From positions 1 through 33,306 of the IMG/VR virus record IMGVR_UViG_3300043775_000772: a DNA stretch of 33,306 nucleotides; one strand, given 5' to 3'. The notes under the pieces are model-generated. The model searched no databases. It was not told where the DNA came from and was given only the letters and a program-made list of their open reading frames with translations. This document shows positions 21,257 to 28,584 of the stretch, piece after piece. Both the position numbers and the translations under genes were made by a program. The stretch comes from a virus. The first letter of the stretch is position 1, and every line of letters begins with the position of its first letter.

Positions 21257-23643
21257 TCTTCTGCTTTTTTAAATTCGTTACTACTTGTTATTTCAAACCA
21301 TCTTTGACCGTTGGAATTTCCTTCTGTGTATGTCTTACCATAATAAGCGGAATACTTTTGTATCCAAATTGTAAAACGTTTAGACTTTAACCAACTTCTA
21401 AAATCTTTATGCTCCTGTAAAAAGTTTTCAAAACAAACACTTTTAATTAGTCTGTTGTCTTCTTGTACGTTTCCATCTCCAATCCACTCTAAAAACTCAG
21501 AAGATGTTTCATTGATTAATTTTCTATGTTCTAAATTCGTAAAGTCAAATGGTACCAATCCCTTTTCAAGGTAAAATTTTTGGCAGTTTATCATAAAATG
21601 GTCAAACCTTGCCCACTCATTTTCGTTCCAATCATCGAATAACATATGGCCGAACTCGTCTAAAGGTGTATGATTCGCATTAAAATAACTTGACATTTCA
21701 ACTTCAAATTTTCTACGTTCAAAAGAACCACCAACCCCTCCAATAGTATAGTTTGTTGTAATTACTATTTTTGGAGACTTAGTAACAGGAAGTTTAATTG
21801 CGTCCTGCCCTTTATATTCTAATGTTATACCCTCTGTAATTAATGAAAATAAAGATTCAAACTGAAAGTTCTTTTTAACGTCATCAAATACAAGCAGTTG
21901 TGTATCAACAGGAACTGACTGATAAGGAAATGATTTAGTAAACTCAAAGGTTTTACCATCTATTGCAGATACTTTTTTCATTTTACCAAGGGCATTCCAA
22001 AACAAAGATTTACCCGAACCACCGTTAGGATTATCAGAAATTGTTTCATCGTTGAATATTATCGCTTTATTGTTTGCACTTGTTTTGTAGGAGTGCATTA
22101 AGTAACCAATGACAGATTTTAAACTTTCGTATTTATTTTTATTTTGTGATGAAGCTAACCAAAGAAATCGCCTAAACTCTGAGTCATGGTGGTCTGCATC
22201 TATAAAGTCACGGTCAATTACTTGTTTTTTCCAAACAAAACCTTTTAAGTCTTCATAGTTTAATTTTTGGTAACCATCTTTAAATACTTTGATTACACAA
22301 TTACGATAGTATAAAATTGCAAAGTCAGCAGCATCTTCTTCAATGTTAAATTTTGCAGTTTCAAGCATTGACAAATATTGCGGTGTAAAAGACTTTGTAC
22401 TACCTGCAACTAAATCAAAAGGCTCTAAACTATCACTACTTAACAATTCGTTTAGTACGTGGTCTTTAATTTGAAACTCCGTTACCTCATCTACAAAATT
22501 ACCTTCCTTAGTTATGAAAGTAAAAGTCTTTGATTTATCAATTGGAAAATGCTTAAAAAAGTTTTTGTTTTCTAAATAGAATTTAAACTTATGATGTGAA
22601 ACTACTAACTTACCCTCCTCATTGTGGCTCCAAAATTTGTTTACGTCAATTTTACTTTTTTGTGCATTTATCTCAGCATCTAATTTTTCATCGCTTAAGT
22701 CAGGAAATGATTTTTTAATATAGTCGTTTGTCTTACCAACCAAAATCATATTTGAAATGGTCTTCAATTTAACCTTGTCTTCAAACTGTTTTGTACCAAA
22801 GTTAGATGTATGCTTATAAGCTGAGTTTATTAATGCTAATATTTCTTTACTATCAAAATCCTTTTGCTCGTTTGCTAAAATATACCTTTCTGCAATAAAT
22901 CTTTCAACTCCAAAATCATTAAATGCAAGTGCTAATTTATGGAATGAATTGTTACGATTTACACCGTTATAAGACTTCTTAAACCATACCATTAACCTAT
23001 TAGCTATTTGATCCTGGTCTATTAAAGGAATGTTAGTAACTACTCCTAAAGTACTATTTATTTCTACTAATTCAGTTCGCTCAAAGTCAACGTATAAATC
23101 AGATTCTAAATTAATGTAAATTGTTGGGTCGTATGATTCAAAACAAAGGCGGCTAATGTCAGCTCCCGAAGTATCTATCGTGTCACTACCGTAGTTATCA
23201 TTTACCCAACTAAAATGCTTTACAATTGATTTATAGTACTTGTTATATTCATCATTTGATTCTATACAAGGTATTTTAACCAAAGCCTTTAAACCATCTC
23301 CCGAAGGACTTATCCAAGTAGCATAAACATAGTTGTCTTTTGTTAATTTTTCCTTTAACTCTAAAACTAAATCATAGCTTTTAAGTTTGTCAAAATCCAA
23401 TATACATAAACCACTTGCCTTTTTTAAATTATCCTTTGACCTTGTGGTAAATGTACCTGCAAATGTAACAGCTGATAATTGTAGTTTAATTTTAGATTTC
23501 TTTTTTGAATCTAATTCAGCTCTAACTAATTCAATTGTTTTTTTGCTATCCCCATTTCTAATGCGATCTAAATAAAACAATACGTTTTTTGGTCTTCCTA
23601 TCGGCGTGTTTTGATAGGCGTCTTTGTAAAAATCAACATTCAT
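21244..23643 (-). CDS. PrimPol-SF3-like primase-helicase, BT4734 N-terminal type
   Basis: The protein has 799 residues. The N-terminal part (about 15-200) resembles the BT4734 or VirE-like N-terminal domain seen in Bacteroidota replication proteins, a PrimPol-like fold: LCILDFDKL (about 80-88) with metal-binding Asp pair, ISPSGDGLKALVKI (about 112-125), and SRLCFESYDP. The middle is helical. The C-terminal part (about 530-640) is a helicase-type ATPase: Walker A GGSGKSLFW (about 540-548), Walker B LLVFDDV (about 585), and sensor ITTNY (about 628). It would prime and unwind DNA at the origin. The adjacent repeat region is the likely origin. The leader contains two hairpins. Confidence 0.8.
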   Translation of the reverse strand: MNVDFYKDAYQNTPIGRPKNVLFYLDRIRNGDSKKTIELVRAELDSKKKSKIKLQLSAVTFAGTFTTRSKDNLKKASGLCILDFDKLKSYDLVLELKEKLTKDNYVYATWISPSGDGLKALVKIPCIESNDEYNKYYKSIVKHFSWVNDNYGSDTIDTSGADISRLCFESYDPTIYINLESDLYVDFERTELVEINSTLGVVTNIPLIDQDQIANRLMVWFKKSYNGVNRNNSFHKLALAFNDFGVERFIAERYILANEQKDFDSKEILALINSAYKHTSNFGTKQFEDKVKLKTISNMILVGKTNDYIKKSFPDLSDEKLDAEINAQKSKIDVNKFWSHNEEGKLVVSHHKFKFYLENKNFFKHFPIDKSKTFTFITKEGNFVDEVTEFQIKDHVLNELLSSDSLEPFDLVAGSTKSFTPQYLSMLETAKFNIEEDAADFAILYYRNCVIKVFKDGYQKLNYEDLKGFVWKKQVIDRDFIDADHHDSEFRRFLWLASSQNKNKYESLKSVIGYLMHSYKTSANNKAIIFNDETISDNPNGGSGKSLFWNALGKMKKVSAIDGKTFEFTKSFPYQSVPVDTQLLVFDDVKKNFQFESLFSLITEGITLEYKGQDAIKLPVTKSPKIVITTNYTIGGVGGSFERRKFEVEMSSYFNANHTPLDEFGHMLFDDWNENEWARFDHFMINCQKFYLEKGLVPFDFTNLEHRKLINETSSEFLEWIGDGNVQEDNRLIKSVCFENFLQEHKDFRSWLKSKRFTIWIQKYSAYYGKTYTEGNSNGQRWFEITSSNEFKKAEECPF

Positions 23644-23654
23644 AATTTCTATAA

Positions 23655-23701
23655 AATAAAAAACCTCGAGTATCGGTGGTGGAAGTCACTTCAACTCGAG
23701 G
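23655..23701 (-). terminator. Hairpin in the primase leader, possible attenuator
   Basis: Arms CCTCGAGT (23701-23694) and ACTCGAGG (23671-23664) pair over eight bases around a 22-nt loop. A T6-A-T4 run follows on the minus strand, giving terminator-like form just 12 bases before the primase start codon. The loop holds CTTCCAC, complementary to the upstream hairpin loop. It may act as an attenuator. Confidence 0.55.
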
Positions 23702-23722
23702 AATTTATAAAAAATTTCTTAC

Positions 23723-23740
23723 TGTAGCTTCCACTCTACA
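23723..23740 (-). other. 5' leader stem-loop with kissing-loop complementarity
   Basis: TGTAG and CTACA pair around an eight-base loop AGTGGAAG. Seven loop bases (GTGGAAG) are complementary to CTTCCAC in the loop of the next hairpin. The stem begins near the transcription start predicted from the adjacent -7 element. The contact is inferred from pairing alone. Confidence 0.5.
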
Positions 23741-23744
23741 AATG

Positions 23745-23752
23745 CAAATATA
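23745..23752 (-). promoter_or_regulatory. Putative primase promoter, -7 element
   Basis: TATATTTG on the minus strand matches the Bacteroidota -7 element. No TTTG or TTG stands at the usual -33 distance, so only half of the consensus is present. The predicted start coincides with the leader stem-loop. Confidence 0.45.
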
Positions 23753-23822
23753 GTAATTATATTTTAATTAGATTCTATTTATAGTAATTTATAATCATTC
23801 TAAATAAGGTGTATAATTATCG

Positions 23823-24109
23823 ATGTGTACTGTATTATTTTAAATGTGTACTTAAATGTGTACTGTGTTAACTAATTAATATTTAATAAATTACCGCTAA
23901 AAATAAGCGAATAGTACACATTTTTTGTATTTTTCCGACAACTCGTTTCAGCGGTAAGAATAAATATATTTTTTATATAAATATATATATTATAGAGTAC
24001 CGTAATATATATAGTATAGGGTTTCAAAGTGTACTTCGTACTATTTTGCATTAACTTATTGTTTTATAATTAATTAAGTGAGTACACATTGTTTTTAAAA
24101 AGTACACAT
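23823..24109. repeat. Iteron region, candidate replication origin
   Basis: This part of the 556-base gap between the primase and methyltransferase genes carries seven copies of ATGTGTACT: plus orientation at 23823, 23844, 23856 and with one mismatch at 24027; minus orientation at 23913, 24081 and 24101. Between them lie a perfect inverted pair TTACCGCT (23891) / AGCGGTAA (23950) and a run of almost pure A/T (about 23958-24020). Repeats, inverted pairs and an AT-rich core beside the primase gene are classic origin features. A bound regulator is the alternative. No gene of any length is present in the gap. Confidence 0.65.
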
Positions 24110-24110
24110 C

Positions 24111-24139
24111 AAAAAAAAACCGACTTGTTAGGTCGGTTT
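24111..24139 (-). terminator. Rho-independent terminator after the methyltransferase gene
   Basis: AAACCGAC (24139-24132 on the minus strand) pairs with GTCGGTTT (24124-24117) around a 7-base loop and runs into nine T on the minus strand. The plus strand has only a short T run, so it mainly stops minus transcripts from the block above. Confidence 0.8.
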
Positions 24140-24199
24140 AGTTGGTTAGTCATTGTAACATTCCCCTATTTTTTGACTGAATTAATTATCTTTTTCATT

Positions 24200-25006
24200 T
24201 TAAAATAGTGTTGGGTTAATTTTTTCTAATTCAGTCTTAGCAAAGCCATACTCTTCAATCTCTTGTTTTGTAGTTTTATGATTTTCTAATAAGTTCTTTG
24301 CATCGTTATAAAAGTTCTTTTTAATCTCAAAACCATAAGCTTTGCGCCCTTTGTTTACACTTGCTAATAAAGTGCTTCCACTTCCACAACAAGGATCTAT
24401 TACCACGTCATTTTCATCTGTAAAAATTTCAATTAATTTTTCTAATAACTTAACTGGTTTTTGAGTAGGATGTATTTTAGGAGTTGTTGTATCTCTTTCC
24501 CAATCAATACAATTCATAATCATTTTTCCTTTGTTGTTGAATTTCGGTAACTTTTCTCTATAAAATAATAGCCCATATTCGCAATTACCAACAACTTTCA
24601 TATTTGCTTTTAAAACTTGTGCTGAGAAGTTCTTTCTAAACACTAAATTTATATAGTTATTTAAACCGTATCTTTTAGCTAATTCAATTAAATACATTTG
24701 TTGGTCAAACGCGCAAAATACAATCATACATGGTGCTTGTCCCTTTTCCTTTGGTTCTTTTTTTAATAATTGACTGCAAAAGTGCATAAACTCCGCAGGT
24801 TTAAAATTTTCATCCGTATCAAAAAAAGATTTTCCAGCTTTATCACTTTCACCATTTGCATTATCTCCTCCTTCATACCAGCTTGGATTTGAAGCATAAG
24901 CATTCACACCTAAATTATATGGTATATCAGCAATGATTAATTGTGCTTTTGGTATTTGATATCTTTTAAAATTCTGAAAATGGTCATTAAAAATTTCTGC
25001 TTTCAT
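24200..25006 (-). CDS. Orphan DNA methyltransferase, beta-type
   Basis: The protein has 268 residues. The catalytic motif comes first (IADIPYNLG, 25-33, a variant of DPPY). The SAM-binding motif is near the C-terminus (VVIDPCCGSGSTLLASVNKG, about 197-216, then FEIKKNFY). This order is that of beta-group amino-methyltransferases acting on adenine N6 or cytosine N4. A short target-recognition part lies between. No restriction enzyme is nearby, so it probably protects phage DNA from host restriction or marks it for regulation. The last Pro-His stretch (KIHPTQKPVKLLEKL) is typical for the group. It is last in its operon. Confidence 0.85.
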   Translation of the reverse strand: MKAEIFNDHFQNFKRYQIPKAQLIIADIPYNLGVNAYASNPSWYEGGDNANGESDKAGKSFFDTDENFKPAEFMHFCSQLLKKEPKEKGQAPCMIVFCAFDQQMYLIELAKRYGLNNYINLVFRKNFSAQVLKANMKVVGNCEYGLLFYREKLPKFNNKGKMIMNCIDWERDTTTPKIHPTQKPVKLLEKLIEIFTDENDVVIDPCCGSGSTLLASVNKGRKAYGFEIKKNFYNDAKNLLENHKTTKQEIEEYGFAKTELEKINPTLF

Positions 25007-25007
25007 T

Positions 25008-25373
25008 TTAAAACTTTTTTAACATTTCAATATATCCTTCATCTTCTGCGTATCCTATCTTTTGTAAGAATACGTAATAATCCCCTTTAACATATCTTTT
25101 ATCCTGCCAAGTCTTGTAATACTCCACGCACTCTGAAGCGCTCTTAAAACGCATTAAACGACCTTTGTAGATGAATCCAAACGCATTGTTGTACTCTCGA
25201 AATGCTCTGCTCTTTCCGTTGCCTGTTTCTAAGCGGTATTGTGCGTAAACAATTTCAGGATGTTTTATCCCCTTGTCTTTGATTTGCTGTAAACTCAATT
25301 GACCGATAGATAGCTTGCTCATCAGTAGACAGCTCGTCAAAAGTAGGGGCTTGATAAATGTAATCTTCTTCAT
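25008..25373 (-). CDS. Secreted GH73-like peptidoglycan hydrolase
   Basis: The protein has 121 residues from the ATG at 25373; the longer frame adds residues before an otherwise good signal peptide. The N-terminus (MKKITFIKPLLLTSCLLMSK) is a secretion signal, possibly cleaved after the following SIGQ. The mature part resembles glucosaminidase-type (GH73) domains: HPEIVYAQYRLETGNGKSRA with Glu as likely acid, EYNNAFGFIYKGRLMRFKSA, ECVEYYKTWQDKRY. It would cut sugar bonds in the periplasm. It is not near the late lysis genes but in the block 1 operon, and overlaps the HTH gene by 119 bases in another frame. Confidence 0.75.
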   Translation of the reverse strand: MKKITFIKPLLLTSCLLMSKLSIGQLSLQQIKDKGIKHPEIVYAQYRLETGNGKSRAFREYNNAFGFIYKGRLMRFKSASECVEYYKTWQDKRYVKGDYYVFLQKIGYAEDEGYIEMLKKF

Positions 25374-25563
25374 TGTATGCTTCGTTTTTGTGCCCAAAAT
25401 ATAGGCTTGTTATATACTTTTTTCCTTCGTACGTTGCGATTGCGTGACCAACGGTTGCAACAGGTACGTTTAAATGCTTTGCGATGTCAAGCTGAATCCA
25501 TCCAGCCTCTATCATATTACGCACTCTATCGTAAATGTAGTTATAGTTCGAAGGGCTTCGCAC
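25255..25563 (-). CDS. Small helix-turn-helix protein
   Basis: The protein has 102 residues with a GTG start at 25563, inside the end of the upstream gene. Residues 8-45 hold a helix-turn-helix-like segment (DRVRNMIEAGWIQLDIAKHL, VPVATVGHAIATYEG), so DNA binding is likely. The second half is acidic and unstructured. It overlaps the hydrolase gene by 119 bases. It could be a transcriptional regulator or a recruited DNA-binding adaptor; targets are unknown. If GTG is not used, an ATG at residue 17 would remove part of the first helix. Confidence 0.55.
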   Translation of the reverse strand: MRSPSNYNYIYDRVRNMIEAGWIQLDIAKHLNVPVATVGHAIATYEGKKYITSLYFGHKNEAYNEEDYIYQAPTFDELSTDEQAIYRSIEFTANQRQGDKTS

Positions 25564-25870
25564 AATAGCAATTGATTAAAATGTTTTGGAATGGTGCGTC
25601 TTGGTCGTAATCCGTAACCATGTATTCACCCGAACCTCCACACGTAATACATTTGTTTAGCTCTGCAAATTCATCAAACTGTTCTAATTCCATTGTAGTG
25701 CAAATGCGGTCGCCCTCTTCCGTGTAAACAAGGCCGTCATTGATATATAAACGCTCTCTAAGGTCTTCAAACGATGCGTATACACTATCACTATCAATCT
25801 TCATGAATTCAACGTCTGAAGGCATGATTAACGTATCAACCTTGAATATTTTACTTATTATCCTTTTCAT
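25541..25870 (-). CDS. Hypothetical protein with a DnaJ-like zinc-knuckle motif
   Basis: The protein has 109 residues, acidic in the middle, with CITCGGSGEYM near residue 75 and CYC near the end. Cys-x2-Cys-Gly-x-Gly with later Cys residues resembles half of a DnaJ-type zinc knuckle. Its first helix is hydrophobic at the start. It overlaps the next gene by 23 bases. No function is assigned. Confidence 0.6.
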   Translation of the reverse strand: MKRIISKIFKVDTLIMPSDVEFMKIDSDSVYASFEDLRERLYINDGLVYTEEGDRICTTMELEQFDEFAELNKCITCGGSGEYMVTDYDQDAPFQNILINCYCAKPFEL

Positions 25871-26006
25871 AGCATATTCCTGTTAAAGTCCAACCTAATA
25901 ATCCAAATGCAGTCCAAAATGCTGTGGATGTGTTCCAATATTGATTTACAAATCCTACAATGATAATGCAAACCAATGCATATAATAATTTTTTAGCGTT
26001 TCTCAT
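25851..26006 (-). CDS. Small membrane protein
   Basis: The 51-residue frame begins MRNAKKLLYALVCIIIVGFV: a basic start and a first hydrophobic segment (about 7-20), then a polar turn, and a second hydrophobic segment (about 30-44, FWTAFGLLGWTLTGI). It ends in a charged tail. Its ends overlap both neighbours in other frames. Two short membrane segments are compatible with a holin or another membrane effector, but position in the block 1 operon does not favour late lysis. Confidence 0.6.
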   Translation of the reverse strand: MRNAKKLLYALVCIIIVGFVNQYWNTSTAFWTAFGLLGWTLTGICYEKDNK

Positions 26007-26166
26007 GTCCCATTATTTTTAAGATGAATTCATAGTTTTCGCCTGCTACCTTTTGCGCTTCGGTTACTAACTCTTCCGAAAATTTTACTTTATCGAATCT
26101 GTTACCATAGCCAACCTTTTCTCTAATTTCTGATATTTGGCTTTCAATTAAATCTGCTGTTTTCAT
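25993..26166 (-). CDS. Small hypothetical protein
   Basis: The 57-residue frame begins MKTADLIESQISEIREKVGY and is helical and charged. It overlaps the membrane protein start by 14 bases. It has the look of a small cytoplasmic accessory protein. No family is recognised. Confidence 0.55.
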   Translation of the reverse strand: MKTADLIESQISEIREKVGYGNRFDKVKFSEELVTEAQKVAGENYEFILKIMGHEKR

Positions 26167-26205
26167 ATTTTTATTTATTATTTTTAATTTGTTTGATGTC
26201 CCATA

Positions 26206-26412
26206 TTAGTTAAAAATATGGGATAGTGCGTAAACATTTTTGCAAATTTGTTCTTTTGCTTTTTTAGAACGTTCTGTTTTTTGTTCTAACAATTCAAGAA
26301 TTAAAGCATTTTCGTCTTGAAGAGCTTTTTCAACTGCCTCTAAAGGTTCTAATCCTGCGATTATGTAATTAATTGCTCTTTCTTCTGCTGAGTGTGATAG
26401 TCCTGTTTTCAT
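26206..26412 (-). CDS. First gene of the block 1 operon, small helical protein
   Basis: The protein has 68 residues: MKTGLSHSAEERAINYIIAG, then a helical Glu/Leu-rich region (NALILELLEQKTERSKKAKE). The ATG lies about 20 bases after the predicted transcription start. It may be the early-expressed product of this phage. No family recognised. Confidence 0.6.
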   Translation of the reverse strand: MKTGLSHSAEERAINYIIAGLEPLEAVEKALQDENALILELLEQKTERSKKAKEQICKNVYALSHIFN

Positions 26413-26436
26413 GTGTTTATGTTTTTAATTATGTAG

Positions 26437-26468
26437 CAAATATATATATTAATTATTAATACACCAAA
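26437..26468 (-). promoter_or_regulatory. Bacteroidota-type promoter of the block 1 operon
   Basis: Minus strand: TTTG (26468-26465), 20-bp spacer, TATATTTG (26444-26437), a full consensus match. It begins ten bases after the terminator of the late block, so the two units meet back to back. Confidence 0.7.
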
Positions 26469-26477
26469 CTTTTGAGC

Positions 26478-26506
26478 AAAAAAAAAGCGATTAATTTCTT
26501 AACCGC
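26478..26506 (-). terminator. Rho-independent terminator after the endolysin gene
   Basis: GCGGTTAA and TTAATCGC pair over eight bases (one G-U) around a GAAA loop, followed by nine T on the minus strand. It ends the late block. Confidence 0.85.
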
Positions 26507-26528
26507 CTAAAACACAATAGTAAAGATA

Positions 26529-27110
26529 CTAAAATTCCTTCAATAAACAATAGGTTATTCTGTTTTGATTCTTGATTAGGTTAATTACCATGTAATATTG
26601 TTCTGTATTGTTAACTACTTGACAACCAGCGCTCCAACCACCAATGTTTTCACCTATTATTTTTTCTAAATAGCTACACGTATGAAAGTTGATACCATAA
26701 CCACTCCCAGTAATTGGCGCACCTATCTCCTCACTCTTACCGTCTTTATCTCCGTCACGATAAACAATAAAGTTACCTACTTGTTTTAGGGCAGGCATCT
26801 TACCTTGATGCAGTCCGAACTTCCAAACGTCGTAATACACTTCATCAGCTTTAACAACAGCAGCACCTACTCTATTATATTTAAGATAACCACCTTGTAA
26901 GATTGGTGTGCCTGGGTTGGTTGTGCCTGTTACAACCTTAACAAATTGCTCACCGTTGAATAAGTAGAACTTATCGTCATATTTGTTAGGTGCATCTTCC
27001 TCACTTCTAACACCTACAATCCAATACCCTTGTGGAATACCTTTGAAGGATTTTAAACTCTTTACTCTATCGAGTATCTGTTTGTCGGTATAATTCTTAA
27101 CGTTGTTCAT
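26529..27110 (-). CDS. Endolysin candidate, YkuD-like L,D-peptidase type
   Basis: The protein has 193 residues and no signal peptide, so a holin would be needed for release. The C-terminal region carries a His (GINFHTCSYLE, about 140) and, about 20 residues later, GGWSAGCQVVNN with Ser, Gly and Cys (about 155-168). A His followed by S-x-G-C is the core of L,D-transpeptidase-like (YkuD) folds, which in phages can act as peptidoglycan peptidases. The N-terminal half (GYWIVGVRSEEDAPNKYDDK) is beta-rich. It is the last gene before the terminator and follows the holin candidate. The family is suggested, not proven. Confidence 0.65.
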   Translation of the reverse strand: MNNVKNYTDKQILDRVKSLKSFKGIPQGYWIVGVRSEEDAPNKYDDKFYLFNGEQFVKVVTGTTNPGTPILQGGYLKYNRVGAAVVKADEVYYDVWKFGLHQGKMPALKQVGNFIVYRDGDKDGKSEEIGAPITGSGYGINFHTCSYLEKIIGENIGGWSAGCQVVNNTEQYYMVINLIKNQNRITYCLLKEF

Positions 27111-27306
27111 CTATTGTTAATTGAGATAAAACACCAGCCACCGACCCAACGGCAACCATATAACCACCTACTAAGGTAAGCCCGAAAGGTGGCGCAACAA
27201 ACACTGCTCCTAACCCTCCGATAACTATTCCTACACTTTGCACTTTCTTCCAAAAGTTTGGAGTTGGTGCTAACCATCTATTTTTTAAATTCTTCAAAAC
27301 TTCCAT
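27097..27306 (-). CDS. Holin candidate
   Basis: The protein has 69 residues with a charged start (MEVLKNLKNRWLAPTPNFWK) and a long hydrophobic part (about 25-62, VGIVIGGLGAVFVAPPFGLT, LVGGYMVAVGSVAGVLSQL) split by a Pro-Pro turn into two possible membrane helices. It overlaps the endolysin start by 14 bases, the usual holin-endolysin arrangement. The start overlaps the end of the preceding 40-residue gene. The role is inferred from membrane segments and place. Confidence 0.65.
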   Translation of the reverse strand: MEVLKNLKNRWLAPTPNFWKKVQSVGIVIGGLGAVFVAPPFGLTLVGGYMVAVGSVAGVLSQLTIDEQR

Positions 27307-27400
27307 CTGTAAATTTTATTAAATAATTACTTGAATCGTGCCAAATTGTATGCACTATCTTACCATTTATATTTTGCCCTTCGTAGTATTTACGCTTCAT
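27278..27400 (-). CDS. Very small hypothetical protein
   Basis: The 40-residue frame begins MKRKYYEGQNINGKIVHTIW. Its ATG overlaps the upstream stop as ATGA, and its end runs 29 bases into the holin candidate in another frame. It is basic and beta-rich and might be a short barrel. Translation is likely from the overlaps. Function unknown. Confidence 0.5.
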   Translation of the reverse strand: MKRKYYEGQNINGKIVHTIWHDSSNYLIKFTDGSFEEFKK

Positions 27401-27615
27401 AGCGTTGGTAATGTTACGGTAAATTCTGAAGGCGTGCCTAATACGTCTTCAAGTCCTTCAACGTGTTGTATGTAGTAAAATCCATCTATAACCGAATGAT
27501 TATAATTAACCCAATACAAAGTGTCCCCTTGAGCGTTTGGCAACCCTTTATAAGTTGCCGCTTGATTTCTTGCATTAATTGCCTCTTGTTCTGTTGTGTA
27601 TTTATATCCTGTCAT
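27397..27615 (-). CDS. Small conserved protein after the LamG-like gene
   Basis: The protein has 72 residues (MTGYKYTTEQEAINARNQAA, TLYWVNYNHSVIDGFYYIQH). I recall short proteins with a GYKYTTEQEAI start and a YWV-Y middle downstream of fibre genes in Bacteroidota phages, where they may be fibre chaperones. No experimental role is known to me. It lies two bases after the LamG-like gene. Confidence 0.6.
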   Translation of the reverse strand: MTGYKYTTEQEAINARNQAATYKGLPNAQGDTLYWVNYNHSVIDGFYYIQHVEGLEDVLGTPSEFTVTLPTL

Positions 27616-27617
27616 AT

Positions 27618-28520
27618 TTAGTATATTGTATAGAATGAATTTATATTTGTTGAAATTCCTGTACGATTAGATATTTGGTCAGAAAAATATGTTGTTATTT
27701 CTTGCAAATAACCTAGATGATAATTCCCATCAAACTCACCTCCTCTACCAATTGTAGTTTTAAATTCTGTTCCGCTATTTTGTTGTGCAGTACCACCTAA
27801 CCAATCCGAAACTGTTTGTAATGTATTATTCCAATAAAATTTACCTAAATATGGCGACGTGTTAGATTTATAGTGCTGTTCAAATAAGTAAGAAGAACTT
27901 AACGAGGCAGAATTAGCGGTTAACCAATATCTATAGTTTGTATTATCACCGGAACAACCGAACATTTTGTAAGATTGTGAACTACTTATTGAAAATTGAT
28001 TGTAAGTTGTTCGCCCTTCTCCAGAGTTATTACCTGAACCAAGTATACATCTTGTTGAATTTAGATCTGTAAAATTAGCTGAAATCCAAGTTGAATAATT
28101 AGTAGGCTTTGTTCCTCCATTTAAATAGCCACAATCCAAATATCTGGAAGCTCCATCAAAAAACAAACTAGGTTTACCATTAAATGTTTGTAAAGTTCCG
28201 TTAATAACTATATATGGTTGATTAACTAGTGATACTTGAGTTCCATTTTTTTGATTCCCTGATTGGTCGTACCATATAGACACATACCCACTATTAGCTC
28301 CGACAAAATTACTGATTGAAGTAGTGTCCAATTCACCATTTACAAAACCAATATCTTGAGAGGTGTTGTCGCTTGAACGTCTTACACGAATAGCATATCC
28401 TGTATATGCTGTATTTAATTTGCGTAACGAATACGCAGCACTTGCTCCGCTGTATATATCTAATAACAAAGGCACGCTACCTCCGCTGCTACTTATTATC
28501 CCGTGGTTTGCTAATATCAT
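27618..28520 (-). CDS. LamG-like adhesin, probable receptor-binding protein
   Basis: The protein has 300 residues. After a short start (MILANHGIISSSGGSVPLLL) it shows the LamG or concanavalin-like fold of the arabinofuranosidase B N-domain family: AAYSLRKLNTAYTGYAIRVR near residues 30-50, GYVSIWYDQSGNQKNGTQ near 80, PSLFFDGASRYLDC, and the ending GYLQEITTYFSDQISNRTGI. Such domains bind sugars or act on them. The order within the late block, right after the connector, and the small downstream gene support a tail fibre or spike role in host recognition. Confidence 0.65.
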   Translation of the reverse strand: MILANHGIISSSGGSVPLLLDIYSGASAAYSLRKLNTAYTGYAIRVRRSSDNTSQDIGFVNGELDTTSISNFVGANSGYVSIWYDQSGNQKNGTQVSLVNQPYIVINGTLQTFNGKPSLFFDGASRYLDCGYLNGGTKPTNYSTWISANFTDLNSTRCILGSGNNSGEGRTTYNQFSISSSQSYKMFGCSGDNTNYRYWLTANSASLSSSYLFEQHYKSNTSPYLGKFYWNNTLQTVSDWLGGTAQQNSGTEFKTTIGRGGEFDGNYHLGYLQEITTYFSDQISNRTGISTNINSFYTIY

Positions 28521-28584
28521 TTAAGTAAATTTTAAGTTTAATTATATTCTCTTCCTTTGGTTTATATTCTTTTTTTTTCTTCAT
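28489..28584 (-). CDS. Very small basic protein, tentative
   Basis: The 31-residue frame begins MKKKKEYKPKEENIIKLKIY, its ATG overlapping the connector stop as ATGA. It overlaps the adhesin start by 32 bases in another frame. The overlap supports translation, but the length gives little certainty. It may be a leader that couples adhesin translation. Confidence 0.35.
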   Translation of the reverse strand: MKKKKEYKPKEENIIKLKIYLNDISKPRDNK

